Assembly: GCA_038227045.1 (NCBI GenBank)
Contig: JBBRQD010000003.1
Location: forward strand, 86,561-150,560
Direction: 5' to 3'
Length of the DNA stretch: 64,000 bases
From: JANXLS01 sp038227045
GTDB taxonomy: Bacteria > Planctomycetota > SZUA-567 > H5-PLA8
Part shown: piece by piece, positions 6,714 through 16,191 of the stretch
Layout of the letters: each line of letters starts with the position of its first letter
How positions within the stretch are numbered: the first letter of the stretch is position 1
Translations under genes and position numbers: made by a program
Notes under the pieces: generated by a model
Told to the model about the DNA's origin: nothing
The model's database searches: none
Seen by the model: the letters and a program-made list of their open reading frames with translations, nothing else

Positions 6714-9308
6714 ATGTCGATGGCGCGATGGGGCCGTCTGGTGTTTGGAAATAAAGTTTCCGCAGTCTTAACCACACTCGCATGCGCATTCCTGATCGCT
6801 TTTTCAGCGGGATTGTTCAACGGGATTTCAGTGCGCGCCGAAGACGCGGCGGGCGGCGCGAAGGCTGCCATCAAAAGCGATTTCCGCTACTTCGAATTTC
6901 TCTCCGACGACAAGTATTCCCATGCCGAGCGTGTCGCGCTTTTCGTGACGCTGGGCGTGGCCGTCGCGGGCTTGCTCTATGCCTACATGTTGATGCGGCA
7001 GGTCATCGCCGCCGACCAGGGCACACCGCGCATGCAGGCCGTCGCGGACGCCGTGCGCGAAGGTGCCAATGCGTACCTCAAGCGGCAGCTCACCACCGTC
7101 GCGTTTCTGATCGCCGTGCTGGTCGTGGTGCTCTATCTGGCCAAAGCACTCTCGTCGCCGGAGGGTTTTTCCGATCCTTTTGCGCTGGGGCGCGCCGGCG
7201 CATTTTTGATGGGCGCCATATTTTCCGCAACCGTCGGTTTCGTCGGCATGCGCCTGGCGACGATCGGAAATCTGCGTGTCGCAGCTGCCGCCCGGACGGG
7301 CTTCGGCAAAGCCTTGATGCTCGGTTACCGCACGGGCACGATTACGGGAATGCTGACCGACGGTCTCGGACTTCTCGGTGGCACGCTCATCTTCATGATG
7401 TACGGCGAGAAAGCGTATGAAGCGCTGCTCGGGTTCGGATTTGGCGGGACGCTGCTGGCGCTCTTCATGCGCGTCGGTGGCGGCATCTTCACCAAGGCCG
7501 CCGACGTGGGCGCGGACCTTGTGGGCAAAGTTGAAAAGGACATTCCCGAAGACGACCCGCGCAACGCCGCGACCATCGCCGACAATGTCGGCGACAATGT
7601 CGGCGACTGCGCCGGCATGGCGGCGGATATCTTCGAATCGTACGAAGTCACCATCGTCGCCGCGATGATTCTCGGTTACATCGCGTTCGGGCACAAAGGC
7701 GTGATTTTCCCAATTCTCGTGCGCGCCATCGGCGTCTTCGCCTCGATCATTTCAACGTATTTGGTCCGCGCGGGCGACAAGGGCAACGTCGGCGAAGCGA
7801 TGAAATCGATCAATTTTGGATTCATCGTAGGCTCGCTGCTTTCGGTTATCGGGTTCCTTATCCTCGGCTACTTCTATCTGCATATCGATCCGGACCCCAC
7901 GCGTCCGTGGGTGGGGCACGTGCCGCAGTGGGCCAACTTCGGTCTGGACACGCTGGACATGCGCCCGGCCTACACCTGCTTCATCGGTGTGATTCTTTGC
8001 ATCGCATTGAACCGCTGCACTGAATACTTCACCGGCACTGAATACTCGCCGGTTAAAGGCATGGTGAAAAGCTGCACGACCGGCCACGCGACGAACATCA
8101 TCGAAGGCTTCGCGGTCGGCTACGAATCGGCCATCTGGACGGCGCTGATTCTGTGTGGCGCGATCATTGCATCAGTTCTTGTCTACACGGGCACGAACGC
8201 CATCGTGGTCGCCTACGGCGTGGCGATGTGCGGCATCGGCATGTTGACGCTGACGGGAAACACGATTTCGATGGACGTGTTCGGACCGGTTGCGGACAAC
8301 GCCAATGGCATCGGCGAAATGGGTTACGACCGCGCTGAAATGGGCGAAGCGAAATACAAGGAAGCGCGCCAGATTCTCGCGGATTTGGACGCCGTCGGCA
8401 ACACCACCAAGGCCGTCACAAAAGGCGTCGCGATCGGCTCCGCGGTGATCGCGTCCGTCTCTCTCTTCGCCAGTTTCATCACGGTGATCGGCAGCGGCGG
8501 ACAGGGCGAAAAAGAAGCGCTGCCGATTTCGCTGTTCAACTACGTCGCTGAAATGCTCAGCATCTCCGATCCGAAATTGTTTGTCGGCATGTTGCTCGGC
8601 GGTTCGGTGCCGATGCTCTTCTCATCGATGACGATTCGAGCCGTGGGCCGCGCGGCGTTCCTGATTGTGAACGAATGCCGGGTGCAATTCCGCGACAAGG
8701 AAATCTGGGCCGGGACGAAGAAGCCGGATTACGCCCGCGTCGTTCGCATCTGCACGCAATCGGCGCAGAAGGAACTCGTCGGACCGGCGCTGCTCGCGGT
8801 CTTCTCGCCGGTGCTTGTCGGTTTTGTGCTGGGTCCGGTGGGCCTCGCCGGATTCCTGGGCGGGTCGATCGTTGTCGGACAGTTGATCGCCTCCTTCATG
8901 TGCAACTCGGGCGGTGCGTGGGACAATGCCAAGAAAATGATCGAAGACGAACCGCGCAACCTCGAAGTCAACACGGGAAAAGGCAGTGAAAAACACAAAG
9001 CCGCCGTCACCGGCGACACGGTCGGCGACCCGCTGAAAGACACGGCTGGACCAGCGATCAATCCGCTGCTGAAGGTTATGAACATGGTGGCGATTTTGAC
9101 GGTGCCGCTGATGATCGCGTTCCACTCCGACGTGGTGACGCGCGTCAAAGAAGGCGCGGCGGCCGCGAAGCCCCATGCCTATATCCTTCCCGATAAATTC
9201 GGCGAAGCCGGAAATCCCGCGCTGCTGTATGGCGCGATCATTCTCTCGCTCGCCGCGCTGGCATGGGCGGTATGGCAAAGCCATCGTGAAGCGCAGATGG
9301 ACTTATAA
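6714..9308 (+). CDS. hppA: Membrane-bound proton-translocating pyrophosphatase (K+-independent type)
   Basis: The enzyme hydrolyses pyrophosphate and pumps H+ across the inner membrane. The start at 6714 follows AGGAGG at 6702-6707; an ATG 42 bp upstream is in frame but lacks such a site. The product is 864 residues with many membrane segments. Catalytic motifs are present: GADLVGKVEKDIPEDDPRN, IADNVGDNVGDCAGMAADI and the C-terminal GDTVGDPLKDTAGPAINPL. The GNTTKAVTKG motif has Lys and Thr at the two positions that are Ala and Gly in K+-dependent enzymes, which points to the K+-independent proton class. An N-terminal hydrophobic extension of about 45 residues precedes the conserved core. It is a single-gene unit with its own terminator. 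Confidence 0.95.
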   Translation: MSMARWGRLVFGNKVSAVLTTLACAFLIAFSAGLFNGISVRAEDAAGGAKAAIKSDFRYFEFLSDDKYSHAERVALFVTLGVAVAGLLYAYMLMRQVIAADQGTPRMQAVADAVREGANAYLKRQLTTVAFLIAVLVVVLYLAKALSSPEGFSDPFALGRAGAFLMGAIFSATVGFVGMRLATIGNLRVAAAARTGFGKALMLGYRTGTITGMLTDGLGLLGGTLIFMMYGEKAYEALLGFGFGGTLLALFMRVGGGIFTKAADVGADLVGKVEKDIPEDDPRNAATIADNVGDNVGDCAGMAADIFESYEVTIVAAMILGYIAFGHKGVIFPILVRAIGVFASIISTYLVRAGDKGNVGEAMKSINFGFIVGSLLSVIGFLILGYFYLHIDPDPTRPWVGHVPQWANFGLDTLDMRPAYTCFIGVILCIALNRCTEYFTGTEYSPVKGMVKSCTTGHATNIIEGFAVGYESAIWTALILCGAIIASVLVYTGTNAIVVAYGVAMCGIGMLTLTGNTISMDVFGPVADNANGIGEMGYDRAEMGEAKYKEARQILADLDAVGNTTKAVTKGVAIGSAVIASVSLFASFITVIGSGGQGEKEALPISLFNYVAEMLSISDPKLFVGMLLGGSVPMLFSSMTIRAVGRAAFLIVNECRVQFRDKEIWAGTKKPDYARVVRICTQSAQKELVGPALLAVFSPVLVGFVLGPVGLAGFLGGSIVVGQLIASFMCNSGGAWDNAKKMIEDEPRNLEVNTGKGSEKHKAAVTGDTVGDPLKDTAGPAINPLLKVMNMVAILTVPLMIAFHSDVVTRVKEGAAAAKPHAYILPDKFGEAGNPALLYGAIILSLAALAWAVWQSHREAQMDL

Positions 9309-9339
9309 TTCCAGTATCTCAATAGAAACGTTGCAAACC

Positions 9340-9376
9340 GGGACGGACCGATGTATGGTCCGTCCCAAGTTTTTTG
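9340..9376 (+). terminator. Terminator of hppA
   Basis: A perfect 10-bp stem GGGACGGACC/GGTCCGTCCC (9340-9349 with 9357-9366) is followed by AAGTTTTTTG. Confidence 0.9.
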
Positions 9377-9383
9377 TCGTGCT

Positions 9384-9415
9384 GTTCTTTGCGCCTTTGC
9401 GTCTTTGCGAGAGAA
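9384..9415. repeat. Dispersed 32-bp repeat, copy of the 31.3 kb fold-back arm
   Basis: The 32 bases ending just before the nrdR start (GTTCTTTGCGCC, TTTGCGTCTTTGCGAGAGAA) are identical to 31419-31450 and occur in reverse complement in the left arm at 31272-31303. It sits between the hppA terminator and nrdR and may carry part of the nrdR leader. Confidence 0.85.
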
Positions 9416-9422
9416 AAATCCC

Positions 9423-9935
9423 GTGCGCTGCCCGTTTTGTCGTGTTGATAACGATCGCGTGGTGGACAGCCGTTCCGGCGAGGACGGCATCACCATCCGC
9501 CGCCGCCGCGAATGCCTCGAATGTAAACGCCGCTTTACCACATACGAACGCGTCGAAGACACGCCGTTGCGCGTGATCAAAAAAGACGGCCGGCGCGTGC
9601 CCTACGAGCGCGAAAACATCCGCCGCGGCATCGAGAAGGCCTGCGAAAAACTGAACGTCTCCGCCGCGCAAATCGACGGCATGATCGGCGCGATCGAAGG
9701 TGAAGCATTTGAGAAATTCGACCGCGAAGTTCAATCGATGACACTGGGCGAACTGGTTATGCGCGAACTGCGCAAAGTCAACCAGGTGGCATACGTCCGC
9801 TTCGCCTCCGTCTACAAAGAATTCAAGGACGTCAGCGAATTCATGGAAGTGCTCGAAGAGTTTTTAAAGGGCCGCGGCGCGAACACGCTCAACGCTGCAC
9901 GGACTCTCATCGAGGAACGCAAGAAGCAGCCGTAA
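9423..9935 (+). CDS. nrdR: Transcriptional repressor NrdR
   Basis: NrdR is an ATP/dATP-sensing repressor of ribonucleotide reductase genes. The GTG at 9423 gives the canonical N-terminus (V/M)RCPFC. A zinc ribbon with CPFC and CLECKRRFTTYER (residues about 3-45) is followed by an ATP-cone (about 49-140, containing VIKKDGRRVPYERENIRRGI and RELRKVNQVAYVRFASVYKE). The 170 residues are slightly longer than the usual 150-160 because of a C-terminal tail. The longer in-frame start at 9351 would run through the dispersed repeat and the hppA terminator and is rejected. No nrd gene is nearby. Confidence 0.95.
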   Translation: MRCPFCRVDNDRVVDSRSGEDGITIRRRRECLECKRRFTTYERVEDTPLRVIKKDGRRVPYERENIRRGIEKACEKLNVSAAQIDGMIGAIEGEAFEKFDREVQSMTLGELVMRELRKVNQVAYVRFASVYKEFKDVSEFMEVLEEFLKGRGANTLNAARTLIEERKKQP

Positions 9936-10018
9936 GAAGACCATGCCCCAATTCCACCAAGTCGTTTTATTGATTCTGGATTTGCATTGGTTTCGCATTT
10001 GCACTAAACACATCGCAT

Positions 10019-10053
10019 CGCACGCCTTTTGTTGCGGCAGCGTGCGTTTTTTT
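10019..10053 (+). terminator. Terminator after nrdR
   Basis: A 7-bp stem CGCACGC/GCGTGCG (10019-10025 with 10040-10046) is followed by seven T. Confidence 0.85.
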
Positions 10054-10081
10054 ATGCCGCAAATCAAGTTTGGAGGGTTTC

Positions 10082-10465
10082 ATGCGCGCAAAGCATGCTG
10101 TAATGGTGGTTATGTTGGCGCTGGTTGTTCATTATGCGTCAAATGCCAAGGCCGAAGAGCTCGATCTTGATTTCACGCTCATCAACAGCACCGGGTGGAA
10201 CATCAAGGAAGTTTATATCGGGCCGTCCTCCGCGGACGAGTGGGGTGAAAATATTCTCAAGAAACCGTTGAAAGACGGCGAGAAACTGGAAATTGAGTTT
10301 CACCCGAAAGCGACGGCCGTGAAGTGGGATCTGAAGATCGTCTGGGTCGACGAAGGCAAGCCCGTTCAATGGATCGGCTTGAAGTTGACCAACATCAGTT
10401 CACTTCAGCTCTTCTACGACGAAAAGACGGACAAGACGACCGCAAAGTCCGAGCCCAAAAAATAA
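10082..10465 (+). CDS. Small secreted protein of unknown function
   Basis: A 127-residue protein with a typical signal peptide (residues 1-24, cleavage after ASNAKA). The ATG at 10082 is preceded by GGAGGG at 10072-10077. The mature part (about 100 residues) is beta-rich with motifs FTLINSTGWNIKEVYIGPSS, DEWGENIL and KWDLKIVWVDEG. This pattern (ligand-like 'N-T-G-x-x-I', 'W-G-x-x-x-L', 'W-D-I/L') recurs in small periplasmic proteins of unknown function in many proteobacteria and planctomycetes; I know no activity for it. It is monocistronic between two terminators. Confidence 0.75.
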   Translation: MRAKHAVMVVMLALVVHYASNAKAEELDLDFTLINSTGWNIKEVYIGPSSADEWGENILKKPLKDGEKLEIEFHPKATAVKWDLKIVWVDEGKPVQWIGLKLTNISSLQLFYDEKTDKTTAKSEPKK

Positions 10466-10500
10466 AGCCATCGGACGTGATCTCGACGAAAACGAATGCA

Positions 10501-10559
10501 GGCGCGGCGCTCGAATGGCCGCGCCTTTTTATTGGCCCACGCGACCGTCGCGGGTGGGC
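10501..10559. terminator. Double terminator hairpin between convergent genes
   Basis: The first hairpin is GGCGCGGC/GCCGCGCC (10501-10508 with 10518-10525) followed by TTTTT. The second (10535-10559) pairs GCCCAC with GTGGGC and GCGA with TCGC around a CCG loop, followed by TTTAATT. The first clearly ends the secreted-protein gene. Confidence 0.85.
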
Positions 10560-10564
10560 TTTAA

Positions 10565-11350
10565 TTAAATTTCATTTTTAGCCGCCGATTTTTTCACGAT
10601 GAAAACCCCTGCTTTTTTCAAGAGACGCAACGCTTTTTTATGACCCTGCGCCCCCGCACGAACCAGCCAGAATCGATGCCAGCGTATGCTGCGTGAGACT
10701 CCGTCACCGTCGCGATAACACAGAGCAAGATTCCATTGGGCTACTCTAAACCCGGCGAGAGCAGCGCGCTTGTACCAACGCGCCGCTTTCGCAAAGTTGC
10801 GCCGTACACCTTTGCCCTCGTGAAACGAGAACCCCACAAAACACTGCGCGTCCGAATCACCGCCTTGCGCTGACTTCATATACCATTTGAATGCCTTGCG
10901 GCTATCCTTAGGCACACCGCGTCCTTCGTCATAGTACATTCCCAAATTGTACGCGGCTCTGATTCTTCCCTGGCGGGCCGCGCGCCTATACAGAAGAATT
11001 GCTTTGCCGATGTCGCGTTTTACGCCCCGGCCATTTGCATACAAGATGCCGAGATTTAAATGAGCGCTGTCGAAATCCTGATCAGACGCCAAGCGATACC
11101 AATATGCGGCTTGTTTGTAATCTCTGCGAATGCCGATCCCTTCATCGAAGGCAAAACCGAGATTGTATTGCGCGCACGCGTTGCCGCCTTCAGCCGCTTT
11201 CCGAATCCAGAATACTTCTTGTCTTCGCGCGTGCTTCGTACCAAGTCGCCTGTAGTATTTCGCAAGCCAGATCTGTGGTCGAACGTGTCCCAACAAAGCC
11301 CGCTGACGCAGGCCGCGAGTGGGAGGAGCTATCGATTGGGCTTGCGTCAT
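10565..11350 (-). CDS. Sel1-like repeat (TPR superfamily) protein
   Basis: The 261-residue protein is made of about six Sel1 repeats of 36 residues. Repeat signatures include NLGFAFDEGIGIRRDYKQAA, LNLGILYANGRGVKRD, NLGMYYDEGRGVPKDSRKAF and FVGFSFHEGKGVRRNFAKAA. Such alpha-solenoids mediate protein-protein contacts. No signal peptide is evident, so it is probably cytoplasmic. The ATG lies 11 bp after the stop of the giant heme protein on the same strand and has no good ribosome site, so translation may be coupled to it. The flanking function does not suggest a specific partner. Confidence 0.85.
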   Translation of the reverse strand: MTQAQSIAPPTRGLRQRALLGHVRPQIWLAKYYRRLGTKHARRQEVFWIRKAAEGGNACAQYNLGFAFDEGIGIRRDYKQAAYWYRLASDQDFDSAHLNLGILYANGRGVKRDIGKAILLYRRAARQGRIRAAYNLGMYYDEGRGVPKDSRKAFKWYMKSAQGGDSDAQCFVGFSFHEGKGVRRNFAKAARWYKRAALAGFRVAQWNLALCYRDGDGVSRSIRWHRFWLVRAGAQGHKKALRLLKKAGVFIVKKSAAKNEI

Positions 11351-11361
11351 GGCGTCACGCG

Positions 11362-14300
11362 TTAATGCTTATGATCATGCGGCATCGGCCCCACAGCCTG
11401 CGGCGGCGGTGTCGGATGCGCAAGCAGGTACGCGTCGGGATCCTTGGTCACGACCAACTGCCCAAACATCAGAGTCCAATGGCCGGGCATGGTGCAAACG
11501 TATTCGTATTCGCCCTCCGCGGCCGGCGCATTGACCTGCATCTTTTCGCTTTGTCCGGGTTGAACCATCTTCGACGCCGCAAATATTTTGTCGCTGGCGG
11601 GGACATACGCGCGGCCCTGACCATCCAATTTCTCGGGGCGCATCGTTTCAGCGGCCTGGGCGACTTCCTTCCTTGCGCCATTCATCACGAAGACAATATT
11701 GTGCGGCATCATGTCGCCGTTCTCCAGGATCACTTCGAACGGCTTTCCGGCCTCGGCGATGATGCGCGTGGAATCGTAGCGCATTTGTTCGCGAATTGCT
11801 TTTAGATGAAAGACGTCAACCGTGAGCGCACGTATTTCCTTAAGCGTCGCGGCCGCGGTGCCCCCTTTTATCAGCGCCGTGAGGTCGCGCGCGGCGGTCA
11901 AAGTCTGAACGTAATCCGGTGCCGTGCGGCCGTCCGTGGAAATGGTTTTGCCCCATTTGAGTATCGAAGCGACCGCGTCCGCGATATCCTCCTGCGCCAG
12001 CGCTTCGCGCGGCAACTGTTTTAGCGCGCGCGCCGCCGAGACGACCTGCTTGTCCTGCTTCATCAACGCCACCAGCGCGTGGCTGACAGCGCCCGGCTCC
12101 TTGCCGGTGCTGACCGCCGCCTGGATCGCGGCCCGTTGAATGGTGCCGGTCAAATCGCCTTTTAGTTCAATCTTCACGGATTCCACCGGTGCGGGATTGC
12201 CGGCTTTGCGGAACACTTCGCGGCGATTTGCATCGAGCACCACGACCGCGAATCCGTCCAGGCGTTGTCCCAGCGCTCCGTCGCGATTCCAAACGGCCAC
12301 GGATTCTATCGGGTGTTCGGTGTGGAGATCGACTTCCCACCAGGGCTTCGGGTCGTTTTCATTGGTATGAGTCGAGGTGCCCGCCGAAAAATCAGCGGTG
12401 GTTTTTCCGTCGATCGCGCGTTGCGCGTCGCCGCCATAAGCGGTGCTGGATTGCTTCGCTTTGCCGCTCGGCCCAATGTTTTTTCCATCGACGAAGATCT
12501 GCACTTCGGCGAGTGTAAGCGTTCCCGGTTTGGGAAGTTCAATGCGCACGAAACGGCCCGGCGCGCCGTGCGAATTGGCCAGCGCGGCAGCCAGTTCCGG
12601 CGGCAGCCCCGAGACCAGCGGAAAGACTTTATCATAAGCCGTCGTGCGCAGCGCCGCGTCCGAAACCAGCGGCAGCGCGTTGAGAAAATCGTTCAGCGCA
12701 GTGGGCGATTTCTGCGCCGCATTCCACGCCGGCTCGATTGAATTGTCGGCCAGCATCAGCGCCGCATGTGCGTATTGGCGCAGCACCGCGGGCTTGTCCG
12801 CCGCGGTACATTTCTCCAGCGCGGCGTGCGCGGCTTTCAAATCGGCAGCCGGCTGCTTCAGCATGATCTGCCCCAGGTCGTCGATCGCATGGCTGCTTTT
12901 ATCCCCAGCGGACTGGAGTGTTTCGAGCAGCATGGCCAGCGGCGCGATGTTGCGCTGTTTGGCCAGTTCGGTGAGCGCTTCCAGCCGCAATTCGTGCGGC
13001 GAATCGGCGCGGGTCAGCATCGCGTGGTAAACGCCCGGCGTTTTCGGAAGACTGGCCAGATTGTTCGTGCTGACGGTGGTGAGAATGTAATCGATGCCCT
13101 TGGGATTGTCCGCGCACAGCGGCATGCCGTCGGCAATCGCTTTTTTCCACCACGGCTCCAACTGCTTGAGTGTTTCCTTCATGCAATAATCGAGGTAATA
13201 ATCCGTCGGCTGGGTCAACGCATAGAGCGCCACGTCGGCGGCTTCCCACTGGCGGAAAAAGCTCGCGGCGCGAACGGCTTCAAGCCGCACGCGGGGGTGT
13301 TCGTCGCCGGCCTGAACTTTCAGCAACGCCAGCGCGTCCGGAAAACGGTCTCGCTGATAACACAGCACGCGCGTTGCGGCAAAACGCGCGTGACAATCGG
13401 GCGAGCGCAACAGCTTCTTGACCAAGTTCGCATCGACTACATTGTGCCACTGTTTGACCCAGAGGGCTTCAGTCAGATTGTGCGAATAATTCGCATCCGC
13501 CGTATCCAATCCTGCAACCCACTTGTCCAACGCTGCCATGACGCTGGCCGTCTCGCGCTTGCCGAGTTCCACTTTGGCGCGCTCGCGGGTGTTGTTCTCC
13601 GGCTCTTTCAGCAACGCCAGTAACGCGTCGATGGGCTGGCCATCGATGACCGCCGGCGTCATCGTCTTGCCTTCATAAAGGAGGCGATAGATGCGGCCGT
13701 GCGTGTGATCGCGGTTTGGATCGCGCAGGTGGTGCTGCAAATGTCCGATGATGGCATTCGACCAATCGGAGACATAAACCGCGCCGTCGGGGCCGTTCAT
13801 CGCCTGCATCGGGCGGAAGTTGGGATCCTTTGAAACCAGCAAATTCTCTAGCGATTCGCCTTTCATTCCAGAACCGTCTTCTTCGATTTTCGCGCGGTAA
13901 ACGCCCTGGAAACCAATCACGTTGCAGTTGAGGAAATTGCCGTTGTACTCCGCCGGCCACGCGCGGCTCGACAGAATGCCGGTGCCGGGGCAGGGGCGGG
14001 AAGGGTTTCGCCAGAAATTCTTGAGGGAGGTGTGCGTACCCGGATAGTCGATATGGCCGCTGAACGCGGGGCCGAAGTAATTCGAATTGCCCGTGGCGTC
14101 GGTGATGTAATCGTTGCCCCAGAAATCGAAGACTCGCCCGTGCGGATTGGCGAAACCATAAGGAACATATCGCTCGAATTTCTGGGCGAGCGGTTCGTAG
14201 CGGTAGATCGCCGCATCGCTGTTGCGCACGACACCAGCGGCAGTTTCGACTTGAGTGCGATGAAAGACGCCGTCGCTCAGGTAGGTCGCCCCGCCCGGTT

Positions 14301-16191
14301 CGAGCGCCATCGCGTTGGTGGTGTGGTGCGAATCGGCGCTGTCGATGCCGTTGAGCACGCGCTCCATCTTGCCGGCTTTGCCCGTGGCTGGATCGATCTG
14401 CACAAACCAGAGATCGGGCGCCTGCATCAGCAGAATGCCGTCTTTGTAGAATTGAAAACCGGTCGGACAGTTCAAGCCGCTGATGAAGGTCGTGCACTTG
14501 TCGGCTTTACCGGTGCCTTTGGTATCTTCCAGAATGATGATGCTGTCGCCTTTGCCATCAAACGGCGTTCGTTCAGGATACGTGGGCCAGACGGCCACCC
14601 ACAAGCGGCCTTTCGTATCCCACGCCATTTGCACCGGCTTGATCAGATCGGGAAAGTCTTCTTCGGTGGCGAAGACATTCACTTTGACCCCCGCCGGAAC
14701 GGTCATCTGCGCGATGGCATCTTCGGCTTTCAGGTACGGTTTGGCGTCGGGCTTGTTGGTCGGGACCGGAGCGACTTTCGGCACATTGGTGTCATCGACT
14801 TTCTGATCGTAGCCCCGCGAAAGCGCCCAGACGCGCTGCTCACGGTTGGCGGTCATTGCATCGCGTACCGCCATCTCTTCCTGCATCGTGTCGCGGTTTA
14901 AAATGCCATTGTATTTCATCAACGAGCGGCCACCATAGACGTTGTAGCCGTCCACAGTGCGGTAGCGGCTGAACCACATCGAATTGCGCTCCTGTACCGC
15001 CGCGCACAGTGGCTCCAACGCTCCGCTCGCGACTTCCGGCTCCGCGCCGAAAAGTCCCTTGAAAATCGCCGGGGCGAGCACGTGGTAGCCCTCAACCGTC
15101 AGATGAATGCCGTTGAATGTGAGCGGTTGCTTCGCAGCCGAATAGAGTTTTTGCGACGCCGAAAAAAGATCCACGAATTGAACTGAATTGGCTTTGGCGA
15201 TTTCGGCAATGGCCGTGCCGTAAAGCTGGATATTGACATTGTTCGCCACCGGGTCGGGCAGATTCGGATCGTTCATTTTTTCCTGCGCGATGGGAGAGAA
15301 CAGCACCAATCGCGGCGCGCCTTTGCCGCTGAAGTCGGCGGCTTTGACCGATTTGACGTACTTGTCGAGATCGCTTCTGAATTTCGGAAGCCCCGCCGGG
15401 CCCGCGAAGGATTCGTTGAATCCGAAAAATGCGAAAATAACGTCGGCCTTGACGCGTTTCAGCCAGTCTTCGGGCGTGCCGAAGTTTTCGGATCGCATCC
15501 GCGTTTCGACTTCGTCGCCGGCGAAGCCCAGATTGCGAATGACCAGATCGTGCTGTGGAAAAGTCTTGTGAATCAGCGCTTCAAGTGTGCCGTCGTGCTG
15601 CATTCTGTCGGCGAGGCCGTTGCCGACGATGGCGATGTGGTCGCCCTGGCGAAGTTCGAGTTTCGCCGGGCTGGGCGGGAAGGGTGCGATAAGGTACGCG
15701 ACGAGATCGACGAGTTTCGGTTCGCCAATCGCCTCCGCCTGGGCCGCGGGCATGATGGACAAATCGGATTTCTTGACCGACTTGATATCCGCGCGCTTGA
15801 TCGTGCGGGAATCGGTCGCGCTGAGTCTGAGCGTCACTTCGGTATCGGTTTGGGCGGCGATTAGACCGGTGAGCATTTCGCCGCTGGTCAGCCGGATGAT
15901 CTGGGTTTCAAAGCCCGGCACAATCGTGGCGCTGGGCTCCAGGATTGACTTGAAAATCTCCAGTTTGGGAAGCCGCGTACCCACGTCGCCAAGAGACGGG
16001 CCGAAGTCTGCGCCTTCGCCGCCGATTCTGTGGCAGGTGATGCAAAAGGTGGTGAACACAACGTGGCCTTTTTGCGAATCGCCAGTGAGTTTGACCAACT
16101 CCTCGACCGGCGGCAACTTTGGCGCCGCTTCGCCGGAGATGGCCCAGCCGGAGAAAATGCAGAGTACAAAAAGGAGTGATGAGGTTTTCAT
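11362..16191 (-). CDS. Giant secreted PVC-type protein: cytochrome c, SGNH hydrolase, beta-propeller, HEAT, discoidin and cupredoxin modules
   Basis: Start chosen at 16191 because it gives a clean signal peptide (residues 1-22) and has AGGA about 10 bp upstream; an ATG ten codons earlier is in frame. The product is 1609 residues. Order by eye: c-type heme motif CITCH (residues 50-54); SGNH/GDSL-like hydrolase (about 185-385, with VGNGLADRM, FFGFNESFAG and GIHLTVEGYHVLAP); a PVC 'membrane-bound dehydrogenase' propeller (about 500-870, starting PAGVKVNVFATEEDFPDLIK); HEAT-like helical repeats (about 880-1170); an F5/8 type C (discoidin) domain near 1240-1390 (QSSTAYGGDAQRAIDGKTTA, PWWEVDLHTEHPIESVAVW); and a C-terminal type-1 copper cupredoxin (about 1470-1590; MPHNIVF, then C-x4-H-x3-M in CTMPGHWTLMFG). 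It is periplasmic or exported and probably a polymer-linked oxidoreductase; its substrate is unknown. Confidence 0.88.
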   Translation of the reverse strand: MKTSSLLFVLCIFSGWAISGEAAPKLPPVEELVKLTGDSQKGHVVFTTFCITCHRIGGEGADFGPSLGDVGTRLPKLEIFKSILEPSATIVPGFETQIIRLTSGEMLTGLIAAQTDTEVTLRLSATDSRTIKRADIKSVKKSDLSIMPAAQAEAIGEPKLVDLVAYLIAPFPPSPAKLELRQGDHIAIVGNGLADRMQHDGTLEALIHKTFPQHDLVIRNLGFAGDEVETRMRSENFGTPEDWLKRVKADVIFAFFGFNESFAGPAGLPKFRSDLDKYVKSVKAADFSGKGAPRLVLFSPIAQEKMNDPNLPDPVANNVNIQLYGTAIAEIAKANSVQFVDLFSASQKLYSAAKQPLTFNGIHLTVEGYHVLAPAIFKGLFGAEPEVASGALEPLCAAVQERNSMWFSRYRTVDGYNVYGGRSLMKYNGILNRDTMQEEMAVRDAMTANREQRVWALSRGYDQKVDDTNVPKVAPVPTNKPDAKPYLKAEDAIAQMTVPAGVKVNVFATEEDFPDLIKPVQMAWDTKGRLWVAVWPTYPERTPFDGKGDSIIILEDTKGTGKADKCTTFISGLNCPTGFQFYKDGILLMQAPDLWFVQIDPATGKAGKMERVLNGIDSADSHHTTNAMALEPGGATYLSDGVFHRTQVETAAGVVRNSDAAIYRYEPLAQKFERYVPYGFANPHGRVFDFWGNDYITDATGNSNYFGPAFSGHIDYPGTHTSLKNFWRNPSRPCPGTGILSSRAWPAEYNGNFLNCNVIGFQGVYRAKIEEDGSGMKGESLENLLVSKDPNFRPMQAMNGPDGAVYVSDWSNAIIGHLQHHLRDPNRDHTHGRIYRLLYEGKTMTPAVIDGQPIDALLALLKEPENNTRERAKVELGKRETASVMAALDKWVAGLDTADANYSHNLTEALWVKQWHNVVDANLVKKLLRSPDCHARFAATRVLCYQRDRFPDALALLKVQAGDEHPRVRLEAVRAASFFRQWEAADVALYALTQPTDYYLDYCMKETLKQLEPWWKKAIADGMPLCADNPKGIDYILTTVSTNNLASLPKTPGVYHAMLTRADSPHELRLEALTELAKQRNIAPLAMLLETLQSAGDKSSHAIDDLGQIMLKQPAADLKAAHAALEKCTAADKPAVLRQYAHAALMLADNSIEPAWNAAQKSPTALNDFLNALPLVSDAALRTTAYDKVFPLVSGLPPELAAALANSHGAPGRFVRIELPKPGTLTLAEVQIFVDGKNIGPSGKAKQSSTAYGGDAQRAIDGKTTADFSAGTSTHTNENDPKPWWEVDLHTEHPIESVAVWNRDGALGQRLDGFAVVVLDANRREVFRKAGNPAPVESVKIELKGDLTGTIQRAAIQAAVSTGKEPGAVSHALVALMKQDKQVVSAARALKQLPREALAQEDIADAVASILKWGKTISTDGRTAPDYVQTLTAARDLTALIKGGTAAATLKEIRALTVDVFHLKAIREQMRYDSTRIIAEAGKPFEVILENGDMMPHNIVFVMNGARKEVAQAAETMRPEKLDGQGRAYVPASDKIFAASKMVQPGQSEKMQVNAPAAEGEYEYVCTMPGHWTLMFGQLVVTKDPDAYLLAHPTPPPQAVGPMPHDHKH

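Noticed and set aside
9351..9422. Upstream start for nrdR
   Set aside because: Would translate through the hppA terminator and a dispersed repeat; canonical NrdR begins at the GTG at 9423.
13673..14497. 274-codon minus-strand frame in the giant heme protein
   Set aside because: Out-of-frame shadow of the propeller domain; Arg/His-rich with no motif.
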